Below, piece after piece: positions 15,464-25,702 of a stretch of 64,000 nt of DNA. The translations under genes and the position numbers were made by a program. Below the pieces are notes generated by a model. That model saw nothing but the letters and a program-made list of their open reading frames with translations. It had not been told where the DNA came from and ran no database searches. This DNA comes from Desulfarculaceae bacterium (GTDB lineage: Bacteria; Desulfobacterota; Desulfarculia; Desulfarculales; Desulfarculaceae): assembly GCA_020444545.1 (NCBI GenBank), contig JAHLKT010000002.1, forward strand, positions 1-64,000, in the 5' to 3' direction. Position 1 is the first letter of the stretch. Every line of letters starts with the position of its first letter.

Positions 15464-16852
15464 TTATTTGGTTCCCATCGGGATATTGACCAGGGAGTCC
15501 TGGCCGGTGGCCTCGCGCACCGCGCGCCACAGCCCGCCCTGGAGGTCCACCCTGCGGCGGTGGTCCACCGCCAGGGGGATGGGCACGTGCACGAAGTGGT
15601 TGTTCCACATGGACACCAACATGCCGGTGCGGCCGCTCATGCCCGCGTGCACCGCATGGTGGCCCAGGAAGCCGCAGTAGACCCGGTCGTCGCTGCTGGC
15701 CGGCACCGAGCGGATCAGGTAGCTGGGGTCGATGTACTTGAGGTTGATCTCGCGGCCTTCCTTGGCGAAGTGCTCCTTGATGCGGCCCTTCAGATACACC
15801 CCGATGTCGCCCAGGACCGGGTTGCCGCTGGCGTCGCGCCCCAGGTCCTGGTCCACGAACAGGTCTTGGCCCGCGCCCTCGGCGGCCACGATCACCGCGT
15901 GGCCCCGCTCGTCGAGACGCTGGCCGAGCTGAGCCAACAGGCCCAGCTTTCCCTCCAAGTCGAAAGGCACCTCGGGGACGAGGCAGAAGTTGACCTCGGT
16001 GAGGGCCAGGGTGGCGTGGGCGGCCACGAAGCCGGAAAGGCGGCCCATGAGCTTGACCAGGCCGATCCCGCCGGGCAGGCCGGTGGCCTCGTTGTGCGCC
16101 CCCAGGATGGCCCGGGTGGAGGCCTCCACCGCGGTCTCGAAGCCGAAGGTGCGCTCCACGAAGCAGATGTCGTTGTCAATGGTCTTGGGGATGGCGATGA
16201 CCCCCAGCTTGAGCTTGCGCTTGGTGATCTCCTCGTAGATGGCCTGGGCCGCCCGCAGGGTGCCGTCGCCGCCGATCATGAACAACAGGCCGATGTTGGA
16301 GCGCTCCAGGGAGTCCACCACCTCTTCCATGGGCTGGGGCCCCCGGCTCATGCCCAGGAAGGAGCCGCCACGGCCGTGGATGGCCTGCACCACCGGCGGG
16401 GTCAGCTCCATCATCTCGTGGCCATAGCGGGGGCTGAAACCTTGCAGGCCATAGCGAACCCCCACGATGTTGCGCACCCCGTAGATGTAGTAGAGCTGCA
16501 AGACGATGGCCCGCACCAGGGAGTTGATGCCCGGGCACATGCCCCCGCAGGTGACGATGGCCGCCTTGACCTTGGTGGGGTCGAAGTACACGTTGGCCCG
16601 GGGGCCGGCCAGCTCGAAGCTGGGCAGCTCTTTCCGGCCGTGCACCGCCTCGGGGTAGGGGTTCACCAAGATGCGGTCGTTTTCGTTCATAAAGGTGCAG
16701 GTGCTGCCGTCCGGACCGCACATGCTGGTGGCCGGATTGGGTATCTTGGCCGGTCCCAGGATGGGTATCTTGGTCTGGGATGCCTTGACCGTATGGGCTT
16801 CTTCGCGCACGCTGCACCGCCTTGGGGAAAAGTAGGGTGTTTCTGGGGCCAT
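15464..16852 (-). CDS. ATP-dependent 6-phosphofructokinase (PFK-A superfamily, long clade)
   Basis: About 462 residues. It phosphorylates fructose 6-phosphate in glycolysis. GGDGTLRAAQ carries Gly at the position that favours ATP over pyrophosphate, while IPKTIDNDI has the Lys seen in plant-type and group X enzymes. Also visible are GGMCPGINSLVRA and the sugar-binding MGRLSGFVAAHA. Longer than the 320-residue E. coli enzyme, it fits the clade of 430-460 residues. The start is uncertain: ATG 16852 is taken, but GTG 16810 has an AAGGCGG ribosome site and would give 448 residues. It is divergent from the kdnB gene. Confidence 0.85.
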   Translation of the reverse strand: MAPETPYFSPRRCSVREEAHTVKASQTKIPILGPAKIPNPATSMCGPDGSTCTFMNENDRILVNPYPEAVHGRKELPSFELAGPRANVYFDPTKVKAAIVTCGGMCPGINSLVRAIVLQLYYIYGVRNIVGVRYGLQGFSPRYGHEMMELTPPVVQAIHGRGGSFLGMSRGPQPMEEVVDSLERSNIGLLFMIGGDGTLRAAQAIYEEITKRKLKLGVIAIPKTIDNDICFVERTFGFETAVEASTRAILGAHNEATGLPGGIGLVKLMGRLSGFVAAHATLALTEVNFCLVPEVPFDLEGKLGLLAQLGQRLDERGHAVIVAAEGAGQDLFVDQDLGRDASGNPVLGDIGVYLKGRIKEHFAKEGREINLKYIDPSYLIRSVPASSDDRVYCGFLGHHAVHAGMSGRTGMLVSMWNNHFVHVPIPLAVDHRRRVDLQGGLWRAVREATGQDSLVNIPMGTK

Positions 16853-17006
16853 GCTAGCGCCGCTACTCAGGGGGGTCAAGGGCCCGGCGCTCTTTACAAG
16901 CCGTGGAGTTGTGCTACCATCAAAAAGCTCGCCATGGGCGGGCTTTAGCGATAAAAATCCCATCCGCCATCCCGCCAGACCGGGGGGCGGGAAAGGTTGC
17001 ATTCAC

Positions 17007-18167
17007 ATGGCGAATCAGTTCGCGACCGAGGGCATCAAACGCATGGTGTTCGGGCGGGGCAGCGCGGCCAAGCTGGGCGAGGAATTGGGCCTGATCAAGG
17101 CCGAGAAAGTTTTGCTGGTCCTGGACCCCAACCTGGCCGAGAGCGATATAATCAAGCCCGCCCTGGACAGCCTGGCCGCGGCCGGCATCTCAAGCGAAGT
17201 CTTCAGCGACCTGACCCGCGAGCCGGAGCCGGCCGAGGCCGACGCCGCCGCCGCCCAGGGCCGCGCCTGCGGGGCTCAGGCCGTGGTGGGCATCGGCGGA
17301 GGCAGCGCCCTGGACCTGGCCAAGGCCGCCGGGGTGCTCATCACCAATCCGGGTCAATGCACCGACTACGTGGGCCTGGACAAGGTGACCCAGCCCGGCC
17401 TGCCGGTAATCTGCCTGCCCACCACCGCGGGCACCGGCAGCGAGGTGACCTTCACCGCCGTGTTCACCCGGCGCTCGGACCAGTTCAAGGGCGGCATCAA
17501 CGGCCGTCTGCTCTACCCCCACGCCGCCATCCTGGACCCCCTGCTCACCGTGAGCTGCCCGGCCTACGTCACCGCCATCACCGGCATGGACGCTCTGACC
17601 CACGCCATGGAGGCCTTCACCAGCCGCAAAGCCCACGCCCTGAGCGACCTCAACGCCCTGGCGGCCATCGAGCTGATAGGGCGGCATTTGCGCGCGGCCG
17701 TGGCCCACGGCGAGAACCTTCAGGCCCGCGAGGGCATGATGCTGGGCTCCCATCTGGCGGGCCTGGCCCTGGCCCAGGCCGGGGTGGGCGCGGTGCACGC
17801 CATGGCCTATCCCCTGGGCGCCTTCTATGACATCCCCCACGGCGAGGCCAACGCTCTCTTGCTGCCCTACGTGCTGCGCTTCAACCTCATGGCCTGCCCC
17901 GAGCGTTTCGCGGACATGGCCTACGCTCTGGCCGAGCTGCCCGACGATCTGAGCACCGCCGAGGCGGCGGCCGCTTGCATCGAGGAGGTGGCCGAGCTGG
18001 GCCTGGACGTGGGCATCCCCACCAGCCTGCGCCAGCTGGACATCCCCGAGGATTCGGTGCCCAAGATGGCCGAGAAGGCCATGACCGTGGCCGTGCCCAT
18101 CGCCAACAACCCGCGCCAGGTCACTGCCCAGGACCTGGAGATCATCTACCGCGAGGCCTTCATCTAA
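17007..18167 (+). CDS. kdnB: Iron-containing alcohol dehydrogenase, probable KdnB (Kdo 8-dehydrogenase)
   Basis: 386 residues from ATG 17007; the longer open frame upstream overlaps pfk and is not used. Group III metal-dependent ADH motifs are present: GIGGGSALDLAKAAG for NAD(P), PTTAGTGSEVT, GMDALTHAMEAF, and the metal-binding His in AVHAMAYPLGAFYDIPHGEANALLLP (quoted in part). In Shewanella oneidensis a protein of this family (KdnB) oxidises Kdo at C8 to the aldehyde, which KdnA then aminates. The order here, ADH, DegT-type aminotransferase, kdsB, is the same set, which is why KdnB is proposed. Without that context it would be just an Fe-ADH. A weak TTTACA-16-TACCAT promoter lies near 16896. 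Confidence 0.75.
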   Translation: MANQFATEGIKRMVFGRGSAAKLGEELGLIKAEKVLLVLDPNLAESDIIKPALDSLAAAGISSEVFSDLTREPEPAEADAAAAQGRACGAQAVVGIGGGSALDLAKAAGVLITNPGQCTDYVGLDKVTQPGLPVICLPTTAGTGSEVTFTAVFTRRSDQFKGGINGRLLYPHAAILDPLLTVSCPAYVTAITGMDALTHAMEAFTSRKAHALSDLNALAAIELIGRHLRAAVAHGENLQAREGMMLGSHLAGLALAQAGVGAVHAMAYPLGAFYDIPHGEANALLLPYVLRFNLMACPERFADMAYALAELPDDLSTAEAAAACIEEVAELGLDVGIPTSLRQLDIPEDSVPKMAEKAMTVAVPIANNPRQVTAQDLEIIYREAFI

Positions 18168-18195
18168 ACCCAGCAGCCTTTGAGGAGAATAAGCC

Positions 18196-19389
18196 ATGCC
18201 CGGATTCGAGTGGCTCGGCAAGGAAGAAAGCGACGCGGTCGCCGAGGTTATGCAGCGGGGAGTGCTCTTCCGCTACGAGTTCGATGAGCAGCGCCAGGGC
18301 ATCTACCTGGTCAAGCAATTTGAGGAGCAGATGGCCGCCTACACCGGCGCGGCGGCGGGCTGCGCGGTCAACAGCGGCACCGCCGCGGTCAAGGTGGGCC
18401 TGGCCGCCCTGGGCGTGGGCTACGGCGACGAGGTGATCACCCAGGGCTTCACCTTCGTGGCCACCTGGGAAGCCATCATGGACTGCGGGGCCAAGCCGGT
18501 GTTCTGCGAGGTCGACGAGACCCTGTGCATGGACCCCAAGGACCTGGAAAAGAAGATTACCGACAAGACCAAGTGCATCGTGCCGGTGCACATGATGGGG
18601 GCCCCGGCCCGCATCAAGGAGATCAAGGCCATTGCCGACGCCCACGGCATCGCGGTGATGGAAGACAGCGCCCAGGCCCTGGGCTGCACCCTCGACGGCC
18701 AGCACGTGGGCACCTTCGGGGACATGGGCTCCTTCAGCTTCGACGCGGTGAAGACCCTGACCACCGGCGAAGGCGGCATGGTCATCAGCAAGGACCCCAA
18801 GCTGGTGCTCAATGCCAGCGAGTACCAGGACCACGGCCACGACCACAAGCCTGTGGGCCGGGGCAACGAGGGCCGCCGCTTCATCGGCTTTAACTACCGC
18901 ATGATGGAGCTGCAAGGCGCCCTGGGCCTGGCGCAGCTCAAGAAGCTGCCGGACATGGTGGAGACCATGCGGGCCAACAAGGCCGCCCTTAAAGAGGCGC
19001 TCAAGCGGGTACCCGGCGTCACCTTCCGCGAGGTGCTGGACGAGGCGGGCGACTCGGCCACCTTCATCGCCTGGTTCCACGAGACCCCGGAGCAGACGGC
19101 CAAGTTCGCGGAGCTCCTGGCCGAGCACGGCGCGCCGGCCATCCCCTGGGGGGCCAACACCTGGCACGCCTATCCCCACTGGGAGCACCTGCACGCCGGA
19201 GCCAGCCTGCCCAGCGGCGGGTGGCCCTTTGCCCGGCCCGACGGCCCGGCCGAGTACGATCCGGCCGCGCTGCCCCAGACCGAGGCCATCCTCTCCCGCT
19301 GCCTGAGCTGGCAGATCATGCTGGGCTGGGACGAGGCCAAGCTCAAGCAGATGACCGAGGCGATCAACAAGGCCGTGGCGGAATTTTAA
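18196..19389 (+). CDS. kdnA: DegT/DnrJ/EryC1 aminotransferase, probable KdnA (8-amino-Kdo synthase)
   Basis: 397 residues. A PLP-dependent sugar aminotransferase of the DegT family: AVNSGTAAVKVGLAALG, the PLP-contact Asp157 in VMEDSAQALG, and the Schiff-base Lys186 in FSFDAVKTLTTGEGGM. In Shewanella KdnA transfers an amino group from glutamate to the C8 aldehyde of oxidised Kdo, giving 8-amino-3,8-dideoxy-manno-octulosonate. The flanking Fe-ADH and kdsB genes support that role over an O-antigen amino sugar. GAGGAGAATAAGCC precedes the ATG, and kdsB starts two bases after its stop. Function inferred from context and family. Confidence 0.75.
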   Translation: MPGFEWLGKEESDAVAEVMQRGVLFRYEFDEQRQGIYLVKQFEEQMAAYTGAAAGCAVNSGTAAVKVGLAALGVGYGDEVITQGFTFVATWEAIMDCGAKPVFCEVDETLCMDPKDLEKKITDKTKCIVPVHMMGAPARIKEIKAIADAHGIAVMEDSAQALGCTLDGQHVGTFGDMGSFSFDAVKTLTTGEGGMVISKDPKLVLNASEYQDHGHDHKPVGRGNEGRRFIGFNYRMMELQGALGLAQLKKLPDMVETMRANKAALKEALKRVPGVTFREVLDEAGDSATFIAWFHETPEQTAKFAELLAEHGAPAIPWGANTWHAYPHWEHLHAGASLPSGGWPFARPDGPAEYDPAALPQTEAILSRCLSWQIMLGWDEAKLKQMTEAINKAVAEF

Positions 19390-19391
19390 TA

Positions 19392-20138
19392 ATGGCCCTG
19401 CACGTGATCATCCCGGCCCGTTACGGGTCCAGCCGCTTCCCGGGCAAGCCCCTGGTTTTGATCGCGGGCAAGCCCATGATCCAGCACGTGATGGAGCGGG
19501 CGGCCAAGGCCCAGGGCGTCCGGACCGTGGCCGCGGCCACGGACGACCGCCGGGTGGCTCAGGCGGTGGAGGCCTTCGGGGGCACGGTGCTCATGACCCC
19601 CGAGGCCTGCCGCAGCGGCTCGGACCGGGTGGCCGTGGCCGCCGACATGCTGGGCCTGGGGCCCGACGAGCTGGTGGCCAACGTGCAGGGCGACCAGCCC
19701 CTGCTGCCGCCCGAGGTGCTGGAGCAGTGCGCCGCGCCGCTCATGGCCGAGCCCGGCCTGGGCATGTCCACCCCGGTGGTGGCCATCAAGATCCCCGGCG
19801 AGATAAACGACACCAACCATGTGAAAACGGTAATGGGCGCCAATGGCGACGCCCTGTACTTCTCGCGCCTGGCAGTGCCCTTCCCGCGCGACGGCGAACA
19901 GATCACCTATTACAAGCACCTGGGGGTCTATATCTTCCGGCGCTCCTTCCTGGCCGAGTTCGCGGCCCTGCCCACCGGCCGTCTGGAACAGTACGAGAAG
20001 CTGGAGCAGCTCCGGGCCCTGGAATACGGCCACGCGGTACGCTGCGTGATAACCGACTACGACTCTCCCGAGGTTGACCGCCCGGCCGACGCCAAGCGGG
20101 TGGAGGCCATCCTGCAGCAGGCCGGGGAGGGCTGGTAG
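19392..20138 (+). CDS. kdsB: CMP-Kdo / CMP-Kdo8N synthetase (KdsB family)
   Basis: 248 residues. It transfers CMP from CTP to Kdo or, given its neighbours, probably to 8-amino-Kdo, activating it for transfer to lipid A. Motifs: IPARYGSSRFPGKPL at the N-terminus, the AATDDRRV and GSDRVA stretches, NVQGDQPLL and YYKHLGVYIFRR. It is separated from kdnA by two bases, so co-translated. Length and motifs are normal for KdsB. Whether it prefers Kdo8N over Kdo cannot be told by eye. Confidence 0.92.
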   Translation: MALHVIIPARYGSSRFPGKPLVLIAGKPMIQHVMERAAKAQGVRTVAAATDDRRVAQAVEAFGGTVLMTPEACRSGSDRVAVAADMLGLGPDELVANVQGDQPLLPPEVLEQCAAPLMAEPGLGMSTPVVAIKIPGEINDTNHVKTVMGANGDALYFSRLAVPFPRDGEQITYYKHLGVYIFRRSFLAEFAALPTGRLEQYEKLEQLRALEYGHAVRCVITDYDSPEVDRPADAKRVEAILQQAGEGW

Positions 20139-20182
20139 GCCGCCCTTGCCCCTGGGGGCGGGGCGGTGGCAGACTAGCTGGA

Positions 20183-21889
20183 ATGTTAACCTTCCTCGCC
20201 ATCAAGAACTTCGCGCTCATTTCCAGCCTGGCCATGGAGCCGGGCCCGGGCCTCACCGTGCTCAGCGGCGAGACCGGAGCCGGCAAGTCCATCATTCTGG
20301 CCGCGGTTAACATGCTCATAGGCCAGCGGGCCGACTCGGAGCTGATTCGCTCCGGAGCGGACCAGGCCGTGTTAGAGGCCCAGTTCGAGCTGGAGCCGGC
20401 CAGCGACCCGGCCCGCCGCCTGCACGACGAGGGCATGGAAGGCGACCAGGGCGAGCTGGTGGTGCGCCGCTTGGTGAACCGCGAGGGGCGCAACCGGGTG
20501 CAGGTAAACGGCAACCTGGCCACCCTGGGCCTGCTGGCCGATTTGGGCCCCGAGTTGGTGAGCATCGTGGGGCAGCACGCCTCGCAGGCGCTCTTGAGGC
20601 CCGAGGAGCAGCTCTGGCTGCTGGACGCCTTCGGCGGCCTGGAGGACCAGGTGGCCGAGGTAGGCAAGGCCGTGGCCGGGGTGCGCGAGATCGACAAGGA
20701 AGTGACTCGCCAGGAAGAGGCCCTGGCCCGGCGCGAGGAACGGCGCGAGGAGCTGGCCAGCCTGGTGGCCGAGCTGGAGGCGGCTGGGCTCAACCCCGAG
20801 GAGGAGGCCGAGCTAAAGGCCGAGCGCCAACTCCTGGCCAACTCCGAAGAAGTGGCCACCCTGGCCACGCAGGCCCACCAGGGGCTCTACGCGGCCGACG
20901 GCTCGGCCATGGAGGTCCTGGACCGGCTGCGCGGCCTGGTGGATGATTTGGCCCGCCTGGACCCCCGGGTTACTCAGGCCTCCGAGCGCCTGAACGAGGC
21001 CTTCTACCTGGTGGAGGACGTGGCCCATCAGGTACGCGACTACGAGGCCGGCCTGTCGTTCGATCCTCACCGCCTGGATTGGGTGGAGCAGCGGCTGCAC
21101 GAGATCCGGCGCATCACCCGCCGCCACGGCGGCAACGCGGCCGGGGCCCTGGAGGTGCTGGCCGCCGCGCAAGACGAGCTGGCCGGCCTGGACAGCGGCG
21201 AGGAAAAGTTGAACCAATTGCGGGCCCGCCGCGAGGAGGCCCTGGGCGCGGCAACCGATCTGGCGCTCGAGCTGGGCAAGGCCCGGCGCGAGGCTGCTAA
21301 GCGCCTGAGCGCGGCGGCCGAGGCCGAGCTGGCCGAGCTGGGCCTGGAGGCTTGCCGTATGCGCCTGGACTTCGCGCCCCCGGCCGGGGGCATGGACACG
21401 CCCCAGGGGCCGCTGAGCAGCCGGGGCCTGGAGGCGGCGGAGATCATGATCGCGCCCAACCCGGGCGAGGGCTTCCGGCCGCTGAGGCGCATCGCCTCGG
21501 GCGGCGAGCTTTCGCGCATGCTCCTGGCCCTGCGCACCCTGGTGGCCCGCCGCCACAGCGCACCTACCCTGATCTTCGACGAGGTGGACGCCGGCATCGG
21601 CGGGGCCACCGGCGCGGCGGTGGGCAAGAAGCTGGCCCGCCTGGCCACCCGGGGCCAGGTAATCTGCATCACCCACCTTCCCCAGATCGCGGCCTGGGCC
21701 GACGTGCATTACGCGGTGGAGAAAAAGGTGGAGGACGGGCGCACCGCCACCCGCCTGGCCCGCCTGGACGAAGACGGCCGCGAACAAGAGCTGGGCCGCA
21801 TGTTGGCGGGCATCGGCACCGGCGAGGCGGCCCGCAGCCACGCGGCCCAGATGCTGGCCGCCGCCCGCCAGGCCAAGCAAGAGCTCTAG
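20183..21889 (+). CDS. recN: DNA repair protein RecN
   Basis: 568 residues, the normal length. RecN is an SMC-like ATPase for double-strand break repair and sister chromatid cohesion. FLAIKNFALIS is followed by Walker A GETGAGKSIIL near residue 30. Long coiled-coil stretches lie around 155-215 and 265-360. The second half has the ABC signature ASGGELSRMLLALRTL and Walker B TLIFDEVDAGIGG, then ICITHLPQIAAWAD. It starts 44 bases after kdsB; a stem-loop terminator follows its stop. Confidence 0.93.
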   Translation: MLTFLAIKNFALISSLAMEPGPGLTVLSGETGAGKSIILAAVNMLIGQRADSELIRSGADQAVLEAQFELEPASDPARRLHDEGMEGDQGELVVRRLVNREGRNRVQVNGNLATLGLLADLGPELVSIVGQHASQALLRPEEQLWLLDAFGGLEDQVAEVGKAVAGVREIDKEVTRQEEALARREERREELASLVAELEAAGLNPEEEAELKAERQLLANSEEVATLATQAHQGLYAADGSAMEVLDRLRGLVDDLARLDPRVTQASERLNEAFYLVEDVAHQVRDYEAGLSFDPHRLDWVEQRLHEIRRITRRHGGNAAGALEVLAAAQDELAGLDSGEEKLNQLRARREEALGAATDLALELGKARREAAKRLSAAAEAELAELGLEACRMRLDFAPPAGGMDTPQGPLSSRGLEAAEIMIAPNPGEGFRPLRRIASGGELSRMLLALRTLVARRHSAPTLIFDEVDAGIGGATGAAVGKKLARLATRGQVICITHLPQIAAWADVHYAVEKKVEDGRTATRLARLDEDGREQELGRMLAGIGTGEAARSHAAQMLAAARQAKQEL

Positions 21890-21910
21890 TTCATCCCCCC
21901 AAAAATGCAA

Positions 21911-21950
21911 GGACGGCGCGGGGCCATCCCCACGCCGTCCGTGTTTTTTT
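21911..21950. terminator. Terminator between recN and the convergent lipoprotein gene
   Basis: The stem GGACGGCGCGGGG / CCCCACGCCGTCC (one mismatch, CCAT loop) at 21911-21940 is followed by GTGTTTTTTT. On the other strand a short A/T stretch (CATTTTTGGGG after the stem) also allows termination. It lies 21 bases after the recN stop and serves + strand transcription best. Confidence 0.85.
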
Positions 21951-21963
21951 GCTCAGGCCGAAT

Positions 21964-22926
21964 CTAGCGGGTGCGCAGCACCTGGCCAGGCTGGAAGGAG
22001 AACTTGCTCTGGGGCGCGTCTTTTTCGCCTTCCTTCTTCTCCTGTTTGGGAATCACCGGCACGGCCCAAGCGGTGCGCGACTCGAACTCCACCAGCTTGA
22101 GGCGGCCCACCGGCGGGCCGGGCAAATAGATCATGCGGCCGCTGCCGGACTTGATGCGCTGCCCCTGGGAGTAGACCACCAGCTCGGCGCCCATGGCCAG
22201 GCCGGTGTCGCGCCCCACGGTCACCTTGACGCGGCGCTTGTCCACCGCCAGGATGAAGCCCACCCAGGCCTGGGCCGAAACCTTGTCGCTCACCCAATCG
22301 AGAGCGGGCTCCACCAGCTCGGCTTGCAGGATGTTGACCACCTTGGCCGGGAAGGGCTTGCCCAGGCGGATGTTGGAAGCACCGGTCTCGGTGAGCTTGA
22401 CCCTGCTGGCGATGGAGGTCTCGCCCAGGAGCACTCCGGTGGCCACGTCGATGAGCTTCAGGTCCAGCTCCATCAGGCCGAAGGGCTCGTTCTCCCGGAA
22501 GCCGTAGATGCCGGTCTTGTCGTACTGCACCGAGAGGTTGACTATGGCCCCGCTGAGCACCGTGTTGAGGCCCAGGCCGCGGGCCGCGTCCACGATGCGG
22601 TCCTCGCTGTTGCTGATCTTGGGGTTTACCTTGGCCAGGGAGGAGCGCAGCTCGCTGAACTCCACCAGCACCACGCCGCCCTGTTTTTCCAGGCGCTGGC
22701 TGATGGCCTTGCCCACCGCCTTGGCGCGGTCTTCCATGCCGGGCAGACGGCTGAGGAAGGGAGCCACCACCACCCGCTTGCGCAGGTTGGTGTCCTGGCT
22801 GTCCATGAGGTCGTGCCAATAGTCGGTCACCGTGTTGGTGATGCCGCAGCCCACCAGGGACACCAGCGCCAGGGCGATTATGGTCAGCGGCAACCAGCGC
22901 CGCGAAGTTTTAGACTGAGGGTGCAT
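21964..22926 (-). CDS. Predicted lipoprotein, unknown function (CsgG/FlgO-like fold possible)
   Basis: 320 residues from ATG 22926, which has GGGAG eight bases upstream; the larger open frame to 23298 runs over acylphosphatase and is rejected. The N-terminus is a lipoprotein signal: basic start, hydrophobic core and lipobox LVGC with Cys27. A middle domain (about 50-195: VVVAPFLSRLPGMEDRAKAVG, ISQRLEKQGGVVLVEFSEL, GLGLNTVLSGAIVNL; quoted in parts) has the layout of periplasmic CsgG/FlgO/LpoB-type domains that build multimers or bind nucleotides. A C-terminal beta-rich part (about 215-290) resembles flagellar-assembly FlgT. The family call is tentative. Confidence 0.6.
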   Translation of the reverse strand: MHPQSKTSRRWLPLTIIALALVSLVGCGITNTVTDYWHDLMDSQDTNLRKRVVVAPFLSRLPGMEDRAKAVGKAISQRLEKQGGVVLVEFSELRSSLAKVNPKISNSEDRIVDAARGLGLNTVLSGAIVNLSVQYDKTGIYGFRENEPFGLMELDLKLIDVATGVLLGETSIASRVKLTETGASNIRLGKPFPAKVVNILQAELVEPALDWVSDKVSAQAWVGFILAVDKRRVKVTVGRDTGLAMGAELVVYSQGQRIKSGSGRMIYLPGPPVGRLKLVEFESRTAWAVPVIPKQEKKEGEKDAPQSKFSFQPGQVLRTR

Positions 22927-23012
22927 GTTTTCACTCCCGTTGCGAACCAAATATCTCGGCATTATCGCCGCCAGGGGGGCGCTTGTAAACACCCTGGCGG
23001 CAGGGGCGGGGC

Positions 23013-23291
23013 TCATCGCCGGATTTCGAAGCCCCTGAGTTCGGGGTCCGAGTCGTACCAGGAGACGTCGACCTCGCGTACCTCGGCCCCGGAAGGGCCC
23101 TGATGACACCAGGCCAAAGCCTGCTCCACTTTTGGGCGCGGTCCCTGGAACACCGCCTCCACCTTGCGCAGGGGCAGGTTGCGCACGTAGCCGCTCAGGC
23201 CCAGCAAATCGGCCTCGCGCTTGGTGGAGGCCCGGAACCAGACCCCCTGCACCCGCCCCTTGATCAGGGCCACGGCTCTCACCATCTCCAT
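23013..23291 (-). CDS. acyP: Acylphosphatase
   Basis: 92 residues, the usual size. It hydrolyses acyl phosphates such as 1,3-bisphosphoglycerate or carbamoyl phosphate. The signature GRVQGVWFRASTKREA holds catalytic Arg20, and GYVRNLPLRKVEAVFQG holds catalytic Asn38. It starts three bases after the ligA stop on the same strand, so it is probably cotranscribed with ligA. Confidence 0.93.
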   Translation of the reverse strand: MEMVRAVALIKGRVQGVWFRASTKREADLLGLSGYVRNLPLRKVEAVFQGPRPKVEQALAWCHQGPSGAEVREVDVSWYDSDPELRGFEIRR

Positions 23292-23294
23292 GCC

Positions 23295-25673
<2,379 letters not shown>

Positions 25674-25702
25674 TTATAAGGGCGCGGCGCGCAAGGGGGC
25701 GC

